This document shows, in pieces, positions 24,313 to 35,887 of a stretch of 64,000 nt of DNA. A model generated the notes under the pieces. It was not told where the DNA came from, did not search any database, and saw nothing but the letters and a program-made list of their open reading frames with translations. A program made the position numbers and the translations under genes. Within the stretch, counting starts at the first letter, position 1, and the number at the start of each line of letters is the position of its first letter. The DNA comes from CAMLHP01 sp035759745 (GTDB lineage: Bacteria; Gemmatimonadota; Gemmatimonadetes; Gemmatimonadales; GWC2-71-9), in assembly GCA_035759745.1 (NCBI GenBank), contig DASTUF010000112.1:1-64000 (forward strand). Direction: 5' to 3'.

Positions 24313-26923
24313 GACTCGGAAGTTACCCGCGTTCGCCCCGTTGCGCCGTGCGCTGGCGCTGACGGCGCTTGCATTGGCGCTGCCACTGGCGCAAGCGTCG
24401 GCGCAGGACTGCCCGGCGGCGTCCGGAGGGTCATCGGCGAGGGGCTGGGAGGCCTGGCGCGCCGACTCGATTGACGAGGCCGCGCGACGATTCCGCCAGG
24501 CACTGTCGCTCTGCAGCCGCAACCTCGACGCAACGGTCGGCCTCGGCTACGTCGCGCTGCGTCAGGGCGCGCCACACCGGGCGGACACGCTCTTTTCGGG
24601 CGTCACCCGCAGCGACTCCCTCAATCTCGATGCCTGGATCGGGCTGGCGCTGGCGCAGGAACGCACCGGCCAGTGGGCCGGCGCCATCGCTGCTGCGCTC
24701 CGCGTAATCGATCGCGATTCCACCAACGCCACAGCGATCGCGGTGCTCGACCGCCAGGCCCCCGACTGGCGGCGAGGCGCTTCGCCCGCGACGCCCAGGC
24801 CGTCGAAGCTGCAGCTCACCGCACGCACCCGGGGGCCAGGCTTTGAGGTCCTGACCGACGGCGGGTGGCGCCCGTTCTGGATCAAGGGAATCAACCTCGG
24901 CGCGGCGCTCCCGGGGCGATTCCCCTCGGAGTTTCCCCGCGACTCGACGCTTTACGCCAGGTGGCTCGGCTTGATGGCGGGGATGAACGCGAACACGGTT
25001 CGGGTATACACCATCCTGCCGCCGGAGTTCTACCGCGCGCTGAGGGGCTGGAACCTGTCGCATGGCGACAGCACGCTGTGGCTGGTGCATGGCGTCTGGA
25101 CCGAACTTCCGCCGGGCCACCGGTTCGACGCGCCGGAGTGGGAGAGCGAGTTCGTCGCCGAAACGAGGCGCGTGGTGGACGTGGTACACGGCGCGGCGAT
25201 GCTGGAGCCGAGGCCAGGGCACGCGAGCGGCCGCTATGACGCCAGCGTCGCGCCATGGACGCTCGGGTACATCGTGGGCCGGGAGTGGGAGCCGTACGCC
25301 GTCGCGGCGTTTGATTCCACCGATGCACGGCGGGCAGACTGGCGCGGCCGCTTCCTGCAGGCGAAGCAGGCGCCCGCGATGGAGCGCTGGCTGGCGCGGA
25401 TCGCCGACGGGATGCTGGCGCACGAGTTCGAGCAGTACCACGCGCTTCGCCCGATTGCCTGGACCAACTGGCCGACGCTGGATCCGCTGACCCACCCGAC
25501 CGAAGCGACCGGCGCCGAGGAGCGCGTGCTGCGCGAGCAGGCGGGCCGGCCGCTGGCCCGGGCGACGCTGGAGTACGACAACGACCTGCTCGGACTCGAC
25601 GCCAACCTGGTACAGCCCACCCCAACGAACCCGGCGGGCGTGTTCGCCAGCTACCACGCGTACCCGTATTATCCCGACTTCATGAATCAGGACCCAGGCT
25701 ATTCCCGGGCGCGCTCGCGGGAGGGACGGTCCAACTACGCCGGCTACCTGCGCGAGCTGGTGCGCCATCATGCCGGAATGCCGGTGGTGATCGCCGAGTA
25801 CGGCGTGCCGTCGAGCCGCGGCAATGCTCACCTTCAGGCGCAGGGGTTCGATCACGGCGGGCATGACGAGGCAGCCCAGGCGCGGATCGACGCGCGACTG
25901 ACGCGCGAGCTGCACCAGACCGGCACCGCCGGCGGCATCCTGTTCGCGTGGATCGACGAGTGGTTCAAGAAGAACTGGATGGTGATCGACTTCGAGATCC
26001 CGCTGGAGAACACCCGCCGCTGGCACAACGTGATGGACGCCGAGCAGCACTATGGCTTGCTGGCGATGACGGCGGGCGACTCGGCCACCCGTCCGGTGCT
26101 GGGCGGCGACCCGGAGCGCTGGCGGGACATGCCTCTGGTGACCAGAGCAGGGCCGGTTTCCGGGCACGGGGCCGGACTGCGGGTGTCGAGTGATGAGTCG
26201 TTCCTTTACCTGGCAGTGGAGCCCGGGCGGCGGTTCGACTGGTCACGGCATGGCCTCGAGATCGGCATCAGCACTTGGCGCGATTCGGTGGGGCAGCATC
26301 GCCTGCCCCGGAGCGGATTCGAGAGCCACCTGGGCTTCGAGTTCCTGCTGGACCTCCCCATGGAGGGCGATAGCAGGATGAAGGTGCTGCCCGACTACAA
26401 GCGCTATGTGCCGCTCAGCGACTCTACCCCGGGCGATGACATGGGCCGATTCCTTCGGCGGCCAGCGGTGGTTGTGGATCGGCGTGACGGACGCTTCGAC
26501 CCAATGATGGTGGTCACCAACCGGGCAAGATATGGCAGGGACGGAACTTTCTTCCCGGCAATGGAGGTGGATCGAGGCAAGCTCGCACAGGGATCCGAGG
26601 CGGAATCCACAGCCAACGACTGGTACGCCGACAAAACTGCCGGGCTGGTGGAGATCCGGATTCCTTGGGACTTGCTGAACGTGACCGATCCGTCATCGCG
26701 CACCCTGCTGATGGACCCGGGTTTGGCGGGCACCGTGGGAACCGTGACAGCGCGCGATTTTCGCTTTGTCGGCGTCACGTATGATCGAGCAACCGGGACA
26801 CCAGTAACCTTCATTGACGGATCGCTTGGCTGGCGCTGGTCCGAGTGGGAGGAACCGGAGTGGCACATGCGGGTGAAACCGGTGTACGACTCGATGCGCA
26901 CAACCTGGAAGGCACTGCCATGA
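24311..26923 (+). CDS. Exported TPR plus glycosyl-hydrolase (TIM-barrel) protein
   Basis: 870 residues from ATG 24311, which gives signal peptide MTRKLPAFAPLRRALALTAL...AQASAQD. Residues about 40-160 are TPR-like (GLGYVALRQGAPHRADTLFSGVTRSDSLNLDAWIGLALAQERTGQW). From about 180 there is a clan-A glycosidase-type barrel: WIKGINLGAALPGRFP, GMNANTVRVYTILPPEFY, GYIVGREWEPYAV with a candidate acid/base Glu, and MPVVIAEYGVPSSRG with a candidate nucleophile Glu. The C-terminal third is strand-rich and may bind carbohydrate. It probably acts on an extracellular polysaccharide. The stop overlaps the start of the next gene (ATGA), so the two are a unit. Confidence 0.8.
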   Translation: MTRKLPAFAPLRRALALTALALALPLAQASAQDCPAASGGSSARGWEAWRADSIDEAARRFRQALSLCSRNLDATVGLGYVALRQGAPHRADTLFSGVTRSDSLNLDAWIGLALAQERTGQWAGAIAAALRVIDRDSTNATAIAVLDRQAPDWRRGASPATPRPSKLQLTARTRGPGFEVLTDGGWRPFWIKGINLGAALPGRFPSEFPRDSTLYARWLGLMAGMNANTVRVYTILPPEFYRALRGWNLSHGDSTLWLVHGVWTELPPGHRFDAPEWESEFVAETRRVVDVVHGAAMLEPRPGHASGRYDASVAPWTLGYIVGREWEPYAVAAFDSTDARRADWRGRFLQAKQAPAMERWLARIADGMLAHEFEQYHALRPIAWTNWPTLDPLTHPTEATGAEERVLREQAGRPLARATLEYDNDLLGLDANLVQPTPTNPAGVFASYHAYPYYPDFMNQDPGYSRARSREGRSNYAGYLRELVRHHAGMPVVIAEYGVPSSRGNAHLQAQGFDHGGHDEAAQARIDARLTRELHQTGTAGGILFAWIDEWFKKNWMVIDFEIPLENTRRWHNVMDAEQHYGLLAMTAGDSATRPVLGGDPERWRDMPLVTRAGPVSGHGAGLRVSSDESFLYLAVEPGRRFDWSRHGLEIGISTWRDSVGQHRLPRSGFESHLGFEFLLDLPMEGDSRMKVLPDYKRYVPLSDSTPGDDMGRFLRRPAVVVDRRDGRFDPMMVVTNRARYGRDGTFFPAMEVDRGKLAQGSEAESTANDWYADKTAGLVEIRIPWDLLNVTDPSSRTLLMDPGLAGTVGTVTARDFRFVGVTYDRATGTPVTFIDGSLGWRWSEWEEPEWHMRVKPVYDSMRTTWKALP

Positions 26924-28386
26924 AGTGCAGGTTCATCGTCGTGATCGCCGTGCTCGCGCTCGCGGGCGTGATGCCGCTCGAGGCCCAGGTGGCGGAAGGC
27001 AACGCCCACTGGGAGGCGGGCCGCATCGCCGAAGCGAAGGCGGCGTACGAGCGCGAGCTGATGACCAATCCCGCCAGCGTGCGCTCGCTGTTCCGCCTGG
27101 CCACGCTCGCCGCGCGCGAGGGGCACCTGGATTCGGCGATGGTGCTCATCGCGCGGGCCCGCCAGGCCGAGCCGGCGGATCCTGACGTGCGGCTGCTCGA
27201 GGCCCAGGTGCTGAGCTGGAAGGGTGACCTTGCGGGTGCGGAGGCGCGCTACGACTCGGTGATCGCGGACCATCCCGAGCGGATGGACGCAGCGGCGGGG
27301 CGGGCGCAGGTGCTTGCGTGGGACGGACGACTCGACCCGGCCATCGCACAGTACCAGCAGATCCTCCAGCGGGACAGCAGCAATGTGCAGGCGCGAGTCG
27401 GCCTGGCCCAGGCCTGGTACTGGAAGGGGCGGCCGTCGCTGGCGGAGCCGCAGGTGCGCCGGGCGCTGGAACTGGATTCCGAGCATGGTGTGGCCGCTGC
27501 GCTGGCGCGTGACGTGGCTCGAGCCCGACGGCGCACGCTGCAGCTGGAGCTGGGCTGGAGCGACGATTCCGACGACAACACCAGCTGGTGGCAGGGCGCC
27601 ACGGTTGAAGTGCCGGTGGCGGACGGAATCCGGGTTGCTGGAAGGGGCCGGCTGCAACAGTCGAGCGATGCGCTGCTGTCGGGGGACGCACTCCTTGCCG
27701 AGGCGGGGCTCCGAGTCACACGTCCCAGTTGGGGTGCGGCAGTGGCGGCGGGGCTTCGCGGATTGCGGCCGGAAGGCGGCGACTCCCGTACCGAGCCAGG
27801 CTGGGAGCTGGGCGGGTATCTCTCGCCGGTTCGGCAGTTCACCCTGTCAGGGTCGTGGCGGCATACCGCATTCGACGAAACGGCGCGACTCATCGCATCC
27901 GACATCGACTACGACATCCTCAATGGCAGCCTCGACATCGGCCTGTCGCGCAGCGCCAAGCTGGGGCTGGGCGGCGGGTACACCTGGTTCAGCGATGACA
28001 ATCGGCGGTATCACGCCGTTGCAGTCGTCTCTCAGAGTATTGCACGCGAGTTCACGGTGGGAGCCTTCGGGCGGCAGATGGGTTTCGACTTCGTGGCGCC
28101 GGAGTATTTCTCGCCGGGTCGCTTCCGGATGCTGGAAGCCCGCGCCGGGTGGAGCCGGGTGCGCCCAACGTGGGAGGCGTCGGTGTCGGGTGGACTGGGC
28201 GGGCAACAGCCGTTCGCGGATGCGGACTGGCAGGCGGAATGGCATGCGGAGGTGAATGCGGCGGTACGTCCTGCCGAACGACTGAAGCTGGGAGCCTTCG
28301 GGGCCGTTACCAACAGCGTGGAACGGTCCGTGACTGGTGCTTATCGATACCGGACTGCTGGTGTGAGGTTGGAGATCGGGCTGTGA
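26920..28386 (+). CDS. TPR plus outer-membrane beta-barrel protein (YaiO-like)
   Basis: 488 residues with signal peptide MKCRFIVVIAVLALAGVMPLEAQ. Five to six TPR repeats follow (about 24-210; AEGNAHWEAGRIAEAKAAYERELMTNPAS...). The C-terminal half has alternating amphipathic strands of a barrel (LQLELGWSDDSDDNTSWWQGATVEVP...) and closes with YRTAGVRLEIGL. The plan resembles polysaccharide exporters of the PgaA/YaiO type. Together with the glycosidase-like partner it suggests polysaccharide processing and export at the outer membrane. This is an inference from architecture. Confidence 0.82.
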   Translation: MKCRFIVVIAVLALAGVMPLEAQVAEGNAHWEAGRIAEAKAAYERELMTNPASVRSLFRLATLAAREGHLDSAMVLIARARQAEPADPDVRLLEAQVLSWKGDLAGAEARYDSVIADHPERMDAAAGRAQVLAWDGRLDPAIAQYQQILQRDSSNVQARVGLAQAWYWKGRPSLAEPQVRRALELDSEHGVAAALARDVARARRRTLQLELGWSDDSDDNTSWWQGATVEVPVADGIRVAGRGRLQQSSDALLSGDALLAEAGLRVTRPSWGAAVAAGLRGLRPEGGDSRTEPGWELGGYLSPVRQFTLSGSWRHTAFDETARLIASDIDYDILNGSLDIGLSRSAKLGLGGGYTWFSDDNRRYHAVAVVSQSIAREFTVGAFGRQMGFDFVAPEYFSPGRFRMLEARAGWSRVRPTWEASVSGGLGGQQPFADADWQAEWHAEVNAAVRPAERLKLGAFGAVTNSVERSVTGAYRYRTAGVRLEIGL

Positions 28387-28390
28387 GGCG

Positions 28391-28468
28391 CAGGGATCAG
28401 GGGATAGGGATCAGGGATCAGGGGGGCACCGTTAATCCCTGATCCCTAATCCCTGGTTCCTGATCCCT
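28391..28468. repeat. Inverted heptamer tandem repeat (CAGGGAT)
   Basis: Units cagggat, cagggga, tagggat, cagggat, caggggg (28391-28425) face inverted aatccct, gatccct, aatccct, ggttcct, gatccct (28434-28468). It fills the gap between two convergent genes and includes bases of the kinase stop codon. Confidence 0.85.
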
Positions 28469-31364
28469 ACCCACCCGCCCGCTGCACTCGTGCCAGCGCC
28501 TCGCGGGCCTCGGTGACCTGCGGCTGGAACTCCGGGTCAGCTCCCTCCCAGAGCGCGATGTAGCGGGTGTATGCCTCGGCGGAGGCGGCATAGTCGCCCT
28601 TCGCCTCGAGGGCGCGCCCCAGTGCCAGGTGCCGGATGGCGTCGTAGTGGGGGTCGAAGGCGAAGCCATGGCGCAGCCGAAGTATCCCTTCCTCGCGGGT
28701 ACCGGGGCGAGCCGCCAGCGCCAGCGCCAGGTGGAACCGGATCGGGGCCGACGGCGGCGGCCCAATCTTCCCACTCGCGCCAGCCAGCCCCGCACGCATG
28801 CGAGCCACGCCCGCGGCGGTGTCGCCTTGCTGCACCTGTGCCAACCCGCGGGCGGCGTCCATCAGTTCGGCCAGGCCTGCCGGAATGGAATCGGCCGGCT
28901 TGAGAGCGGCAGCTTCCAGGATCCGGACACCGTCCGCTGTCTTCCCCTGTCCCAGGAAGAACAGTGCCCGGTAGTAGAGCTCGTATGGGTTGCGGGATGA
29001 CAGTTGGCGCGGCGTAGTGCCGGCGCTTCCGGTTTCCCGGTTGATCACCTTGGTGAGCGAATCGGCGTAGCCGGGCGGGGCGAAGCCATTGATGACCGGC
29101 ACGATGGGTCCCATGAAACGGGCCTCGCCCGTGATCTGGCCCGTGCTGATCTGCTCCCGTAGCGCGCCCAGACGCCCCAGTCCTGCCAGCACCATCGCCT
29201 GGACCCCGCGCAACTGCCGGACAACTGGCCCATCGGCGGGCATCGAGTCCAGCACCTGGTCCAGCCGGGCGATGCGGGCATCCGCCGAGCGATTCGGGTC
29301 TGTGGCGATCGCCGCCACGGTCCCGAAAATGATATCTCCGCGCTGACTTGCGATTACTTCCCCGAATGCCGAGTCCACCGGCCCATCGCCGAACAAGAGC
29401 CGACCCGCCGAGCGGAATCGATCAGCCTCGGTCTCGGCATTGCTCGCCTCCAGGACATGCAGGTAGCGCTGGTACAGCGCTCTGTCGCCGATGCCCATCG
29501 CCATCTCGATCGAATGAATGGCGGCCGGTGCCAGCGAGGAGTCGAGCGCCAGCACCCGGTCGAAGGGGACCAGCAGCTGTTCCACCGGCATCGGCACCAG
29601 GTCTCGACGGTGGAACTGTGATTCGCCCAGCAGGTACCAGCCGTCGGCGTCATCCGGATGCTCAGCGGTGTAGCGGCGCATCGAGTCGGTGGCTGAGGTG
29701 TCGCCCAGCTGAAACAGCCGGTAAGCTCGGACGATGGTCTGCTCAGCGACCGGCAACCGGTCGACGAACCGTACTGCCGCGGCCCCGGCCTCCAGTGCCT
29801 CGTCGTCGTCGGCATTGCCGGTCCAGCCGTAGGTCGTGGCCAGCCGGTAGTGTGCCAGGGCAAAGGTCGAGTCTTCGCTCACCGCATCGCGGAACGCCGC
29901 GGCCGCCGAGTCCCAGCGCGACTGGCGGTAGTACTGCTCGCCCCGCAGATAGTCGCGCATGGCGGCGGGCGAGGTCGTGGTGAGCGTGGCCACCTTGAGC
30001 GAAGGCAGCGGCTCGTTGGACCGCCACACTTCTCGCATCAGGGACAGGCTCAGCGCGTCCACCATGCCAAGGACGCTGTCCGCGGGGCCGTCCACCTGGG
30101 CATGACCCAGCTTGCTGCCGTCGCGGGCGTAGAGGTCGGCGGACAGCCGCACGGCGCTGCCGGTCTGGACCACACTGCCCAGCAGGACTGCGCCGGCGTC
30201 GACATCAGCCGCGACAGCGAGGGCATCGTCCAGCGCCGCGCTCGATCCCCGCTCCTTCCAGCGTTGCAGCACGGTGCGCGGCTCGACCGTGTTGATGCCG
30301 CCCACACCGTCGAGGTTGGTCGACAGCAGGTCCACCAGGCCTTCTCCGAGGAGTTCGACGTCAGCGCCGCTGGTGCGAAAGGGGAGCACCGCGATGCGCT
30401 GGGCCTCCTCCACCACCGGGGGCCTTCCGCGCAGCGCGGTCCAGCCAACGAAGCCGGCCAGCAACAGCATTGCCACTGCGGCGATTCCCATCCAGCGGCG
30501 GGAGCCGCGCGCGGCGGCCTCGTAGGCGCCGCTCCGGCTGGTCTCCAGGGCATCCGTAAACGCGTTGGCGGTCGCAAAACGCTTGCCCGGATCCTGGTCC
30601 AGCGCGCGCACCAGAGCGGCGTCGGTGGTCTCGGGCACGTCGGGTCGCACCTTGCGGGCGCGGGGACGGGGACCGGAAATGCTCCGGGTGATTACCGACT
30701 GCACCGTGGGCCCGCCGAAGGCCCGCTCGGCCGTCAACATCTCGTAGATGACGCAGGCCAGGCTGTACTGGTCGCTCCGGCCGTCGATCTCGGTCTCGGC
30801 GGTGGCCTGCTCGGGGCTCATGTAGGAGGGCGTGCCGATGGCTATTCCCATGCCGGTGAGCTGCGGACCGCCGGTCTCCACCGCGCGGGCGACACCGAAG
30901 TCCGCCACCACCGCATGGCCGCCGAAGAGCAGGATGTTCTCGGGCTTGATGTCGCGGTGGACCACGCCGTGGGAGTGGGCGTAGTCCAGTGCGCTGGCGA
31001 TCTCGCGGGCCAGCCGGATGGTCTCCTCGACCGGCAGCTTGCCGTCGCGGTCCATCCGGTCGCGCAGTGACTCGCCCTCCACGAAGGGCATGACGTAGTG
31101 GAGCAGGCCTGCGGCGGCGCCGGAGTCGTAGACAGCGAGGATGTGCGGGTGCTGCAGCCGAGCCGCCATCTCGATCTCGCGCAGGAACCGGTCAGTGCCC
31201 ACAGAGGCGCTGAGTTCGGGGCGCAGAACCTTGATGGCGACCGCGCGGCCATGCTTCAGGTCGCGCGCGAGATAAACCGTGGCCATGCCGCCGGCGCCCA
31301 CCTGGCGCTCGACGGCATAGGTGTCCTTCAGCGCTTCCTTCAGCCGCGCCAGCTGATCGTTCAT
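28467..31364 (-). CDS. Membrane Ser/Thr protein kinase with TPR-rich extracytoplasmic tail
   Basis: 965 residues from ATG 31362-31364. The kinase domain (about 15-275) is complete: GAGGMATVYLA, Lys45 in VAIKVL, HRDIKPENIL (136-), DFG (155-157), and GTPSYMSPEQ in the activation segment. One membrane helix (WMGIAAVAMLLLAGFVGWTAL) sits near 292-312. It is followed by a TolB-N-like segment (IAVLPFRTSGADVELLGEGLVDLLSTNLD) and then more than 500 residues of TPR-like helices. The tail would lie in the periplasm and sense or recruit partners. No PASTA domains. Target unknown. It is coupled at 20 bp to an upstream lipoprotein gene. Confidence 0.9.
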   Translation of the reverse strand: MNDQLARLKEALKDTYAVERQVGAGGMATVYLARDLKHGRAVAIKVLRPELSASVGTDRFLREIEMAARLQHPHILAVYDSGAAAGLLHYVMPFVEGESLRDRMDRDGKLPVEETIRLAREIASALDYAHSHGVVHRDIKPENILLFGGHAVVADFGVARAVETGGPQLTGMGIAIGTPSYMSPEQATAETEIDGRSDQYSLACVIYEMLTAERAFGGPTVQSVITRSISGPRPRARKVRPDVPETTDAALVRALDQDPGKRFATANAFTDALETSRSGAYEAAARGSRRWMGIAAVAMLLLAGFVGWTALRGRPPVVEEAQRIAVLPFRTSGADVELLGEGLVDLLSTNLDGVGGINTVEPRTVLQRWKERGSSAALDDALAVAADVDAGAVLLGSVVQTGSAVRLSADLYARDGSKLGHAQVDGPADSVLGMVDALSLSLMREVWRSNEPLPSLKVATLTTTSPAAMRDYLRGEQYYRQSRWDSAAAAFRDAVSEDSTFALAHYRLATTYGWTGNADDDEALEAGAAAVRFVDRLPVAEQTIVRAYRLFQLGDTSATDSMRRYTAEHPDDADGWYLLGESQFHRRDLVPMPVEQLLVPFDRVLALDSSLAPAAIHSIEMAMGIGDRALYQRYLHVLEASNAETEADRFRSAGRLLFGDGPVDSAFGEVIASQRGDIIFGTVAAIATDPNRSADARIARLDQVLDSMPADGPVVRQLRGVQAMVLAGLGRLGALREQISTGQITGEARFMGPIVPVINGFAPPGYADSLTKVINRETGSAGTTPRQLSSRNPYELYYRALFFLGQGKTADGVRILEAAALKPADSIPAGLAELMDAARGLAQVQQGDTAAGVARMRAGLAGASGKIGPPPSAPIRFHLALALAARPGTREEGILRLRHGFAFDPHYDAIRHLALGRALEAKGDYAASAEAYTRYIALWEGADPEFQPQVTEAREALARVQRAGG

Positions 31365-31383
31365 TTTGACGTCAACCGGTACC

Positions 31384-31806
31384 TCACGGCCTGGTGAACG
31401 TCGCCGAGGCCTGCAGGAAGTAGTCGCCGGTGGGTGTGTCGAATACGTAGATGGCAACCCGGTACTGCTCCCCGGAGACCAGCGTCACGTCGGGCACGAT
31501 CTCGGAGGCGCCGGCCGGGACCACGCCGTAGGCGATCGTCGGGTCGATGCTGTTGGAGCCGGACTCAACCCGCCAGACCGTCTCGTCGGTGTCAGGTCCG
31601 CCGGCGTCATTGTCGAGCCGGATGACTTCCACTCGTGCCACGCCGCACGCTGGCGTCCAGGCGAAGTTCGGGGGTGAGCCTGCCGCGTCGACGGAGAGAG
31701 GAGTAACTGCCTCACATGCGCCATCGCCCGGGCCGGCACCGTCGTCGCATGCCAGCACAGCCAGAGAAAGCCCCGCCATCAGGGCCATCGGGAATCGCTT
31801 CATCAT
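31384..31806 (-). CDS. Small lipoprotein of unknown function
   Basis: 140 residues with lipobox LAVLAC after MMKRFPMALMAGLSLAVLACDDG. The mature part is a strand-rich domain (LSVDAAGSPPNFAWTPACGVARVEVIRLDN...EQYRVAIYVFDTPTGDYFLQASATFTRP) with two Cys that could form a disulfide. It looks like an Ig/fibronectin-type fold, but no family is recognised. It precedes the kinase gene by 20 bp on the same strand, so it may be a partner of the kinase tail. Confidence 0.75.
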   Translation of the reverse strand: MMKRFPMALMAGLSLAVLACDDGAGPGDGACEAVTPLSVDAAGSPPNFAWTPACGVARVEVIRLDNDAGGPDTDETVWRVESGSNSIDPTIAYGVVPAGASEIVPDVTLVSGEQYRVAIYVFDTPTGDYFLQASATFTRP

Positions 31807-31945
31807 TGTTGCCTGCCTCCGTTGCCGTCGTCGAGGAATCACGTCGCTTCAATACTGGTCGCGCAACCCTTCAGCCGGAAGGGCGCCAGACCGCCAGGCG
31901 GGAGACGCCTCCGACGGGCTGGGGCGCACGGACCTCCTCGCCGAT

Positions 31946-34714
<2,769 letters not shown>

Positions 34715-34831
34715 GGGACGAGATCCTTGGATGGGTATTGCGGCTAAAGATACGGCGTCGAATGGCACGTGGTAACTACGGGCTTCCAGGGGTCACCGCG
34801 AAGGCGCGAAGGTCATGAAGAACAACAAAAG

Positions 34832-34973
34832 CAACCACGGAGCCACAGAGGCCACAGAGAGATCCCGTTGTTGCTTTTGTGGGTGTGCCGCAGGCGACGT
34901 TGCATCGGAACGGCTCCCACACCAACAAGTAGTTCTCCGTGAATCTCTGTGATCTCTGTGTCTCTGTGGTTGT
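34832..34973. repeat. Composite inverted element G (CACAGAG arms, GTGGG core)
   Basis: Left arm (34832-34862, ccacggag-ccacagagg-ccacagaga) faces right arm (34934-34973, ctccgtgaat-ctctgtgat-ctctgtgt-ctctgtgg). Inside are ttttgtggg (34875-34883) and ctcccacaccaa (34913-34924), and a further acaaaagcaac/gttgcttttgt pair. Same plan as at 13651-13851 and 45933-46192, but with unrelated arm sequence. Confidence 0.75.
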
Positions 34974-34978
34974 AACTC

Positions 34979-35800
34979 TTAGAACGGGTGCTCGACGCTG
35001 AAGTAGAGGAAGAGGCCGTTGGGGCCTCTGCTGTTGATGGTCCAGGCGATGCCAGGGACCAGCTGCACGCTACCGACATTGACAGCGAAGCGGACACCGG
35101 GATTGACCAGATTGGTGTTCATCTGCACGGTCTCGCCCTCGGCGACGACGACAGCCTCATTCAGCCAGAGTGTCTCGAGCATGAGGTTGACCCACGGCTG
35201 CAGCAGGTACACCACGCTGGCGCCGGCATGGAGGTCCACCCCGAAGGCACGATCGTCACCCACGCCCCGCGCCGAAGGAGTGAAGGTCGAGCCGGCGTTG
35301 GCGTGGAGCACGAAGCGGGGCGACACATCCACGCTCACCGGGAGGTTGAACTGCACCCCCTCCGCGCCGGTGCCTCGGCCGTGGGCCGACGAGCCGATGG
35401 GCATCAGCACGCTTACCCGTGGCGCCACGCTGGTCCTGCCGCCTTCGGCGCCGAGCAGCTGATAGCGGTAGTTCACCGCACCATCGCCGATCCCCGCGCC
35501 CGCTCCGGCGTCGACCACGCCGAGTGACCAGCTCAGCTGATGCCGGATCCCGCCCAGGGGCCATTCCTGGGTGAAGTTGAACGCCCAGGCGTCGCCGCGG
35601 GTGCGCTGGAGCGTCGAGACATGCTGAACTACTCCGGCTTCCTGGTTGTAGGCCTCCTCGATGAGAAAACTGTTGTCGCGCACCACCATCGCCTCCTGAC
35701 CCACAGCCACGGTCGGAGCGAGAAGCGTGAACGGGAAGAGCAGAAGCGTGAACGGGACAAGCTTCCGTATGCCTGGTGCGCCTCCAGCGCTCCCTTTCAC
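34979..35800 (-). CDS. Outer-membrane transporter-like beta-barrel protein
   Basis: 273 residues from a GTG at 35798-35800, chosen because the N-terminus then reads as a signal peptide (basic start, LVPFTLLLFPFTLLAPTVAVG, cleavage before QEA). An open frame upstream to 35842 only translates a tandem repeat (NCNCGKGNCNC). The mature part alternates amphipathic strands (SYLGVVDAGAGAG-like turns, VSVLMPIGSS, FVLHANAGSTFTPS, LFLYFSVEHPF), ending in Phe as barrel proteins do. It resembles the transporter-type barrels often annotated near phenol or alginate genes; substrate unknown. The 21-nt repeats extend into its signal-peptide codons. Confidence 0.7.
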   Translation of the reverse strand: MKGSAGGAPGIRKLVPFTLLLFPFTLLAPTVAVGQEAMVVRDNSFLIEEAYNQEAGVVQHVSTLQRTRGDAWAFNFTQEWPLGGIRHQLSWSLGVVDAGAGAGIGDGAVNYRYQLLGAEGGRTSVAPRVSVLMPIGSSAHGRGTGAEGVQFNLPVSVDVSPRFVLHANAGSTFTPSARGVGDDRAFGVDLHAGASVVYLLQPWVNLMLETLWLNEAVVVAEGETVQMNTNLVNPGVRFAVNVGSVQLVPGIAWTINSRGPNGLFLYFSVEHPF

Positions 35801-35887
35801 GCAGTTGCAGTTCCCTTTCCCGCAGTTGCAGTTCGCCTTCACGCGGTTTCAGTTCCTTTCACGCCGTTGCAGTTCCGGTTTCACGCC
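35721..35887. repeat. 21-nt tandem repeats (three heptads) in and after two genes
   Basis: Five units of 20-21 nt (ccctttcacgcagttgcagt and variants; 35792-35887) face two inverted 21-nt units (agaagcgtgaacgggaagag; 35721-35760). The outermost unit overlaps the stop codon of the ZIP gene. The inner two units encode part of the barrel protein signal peptide. Confidence 0.8.
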
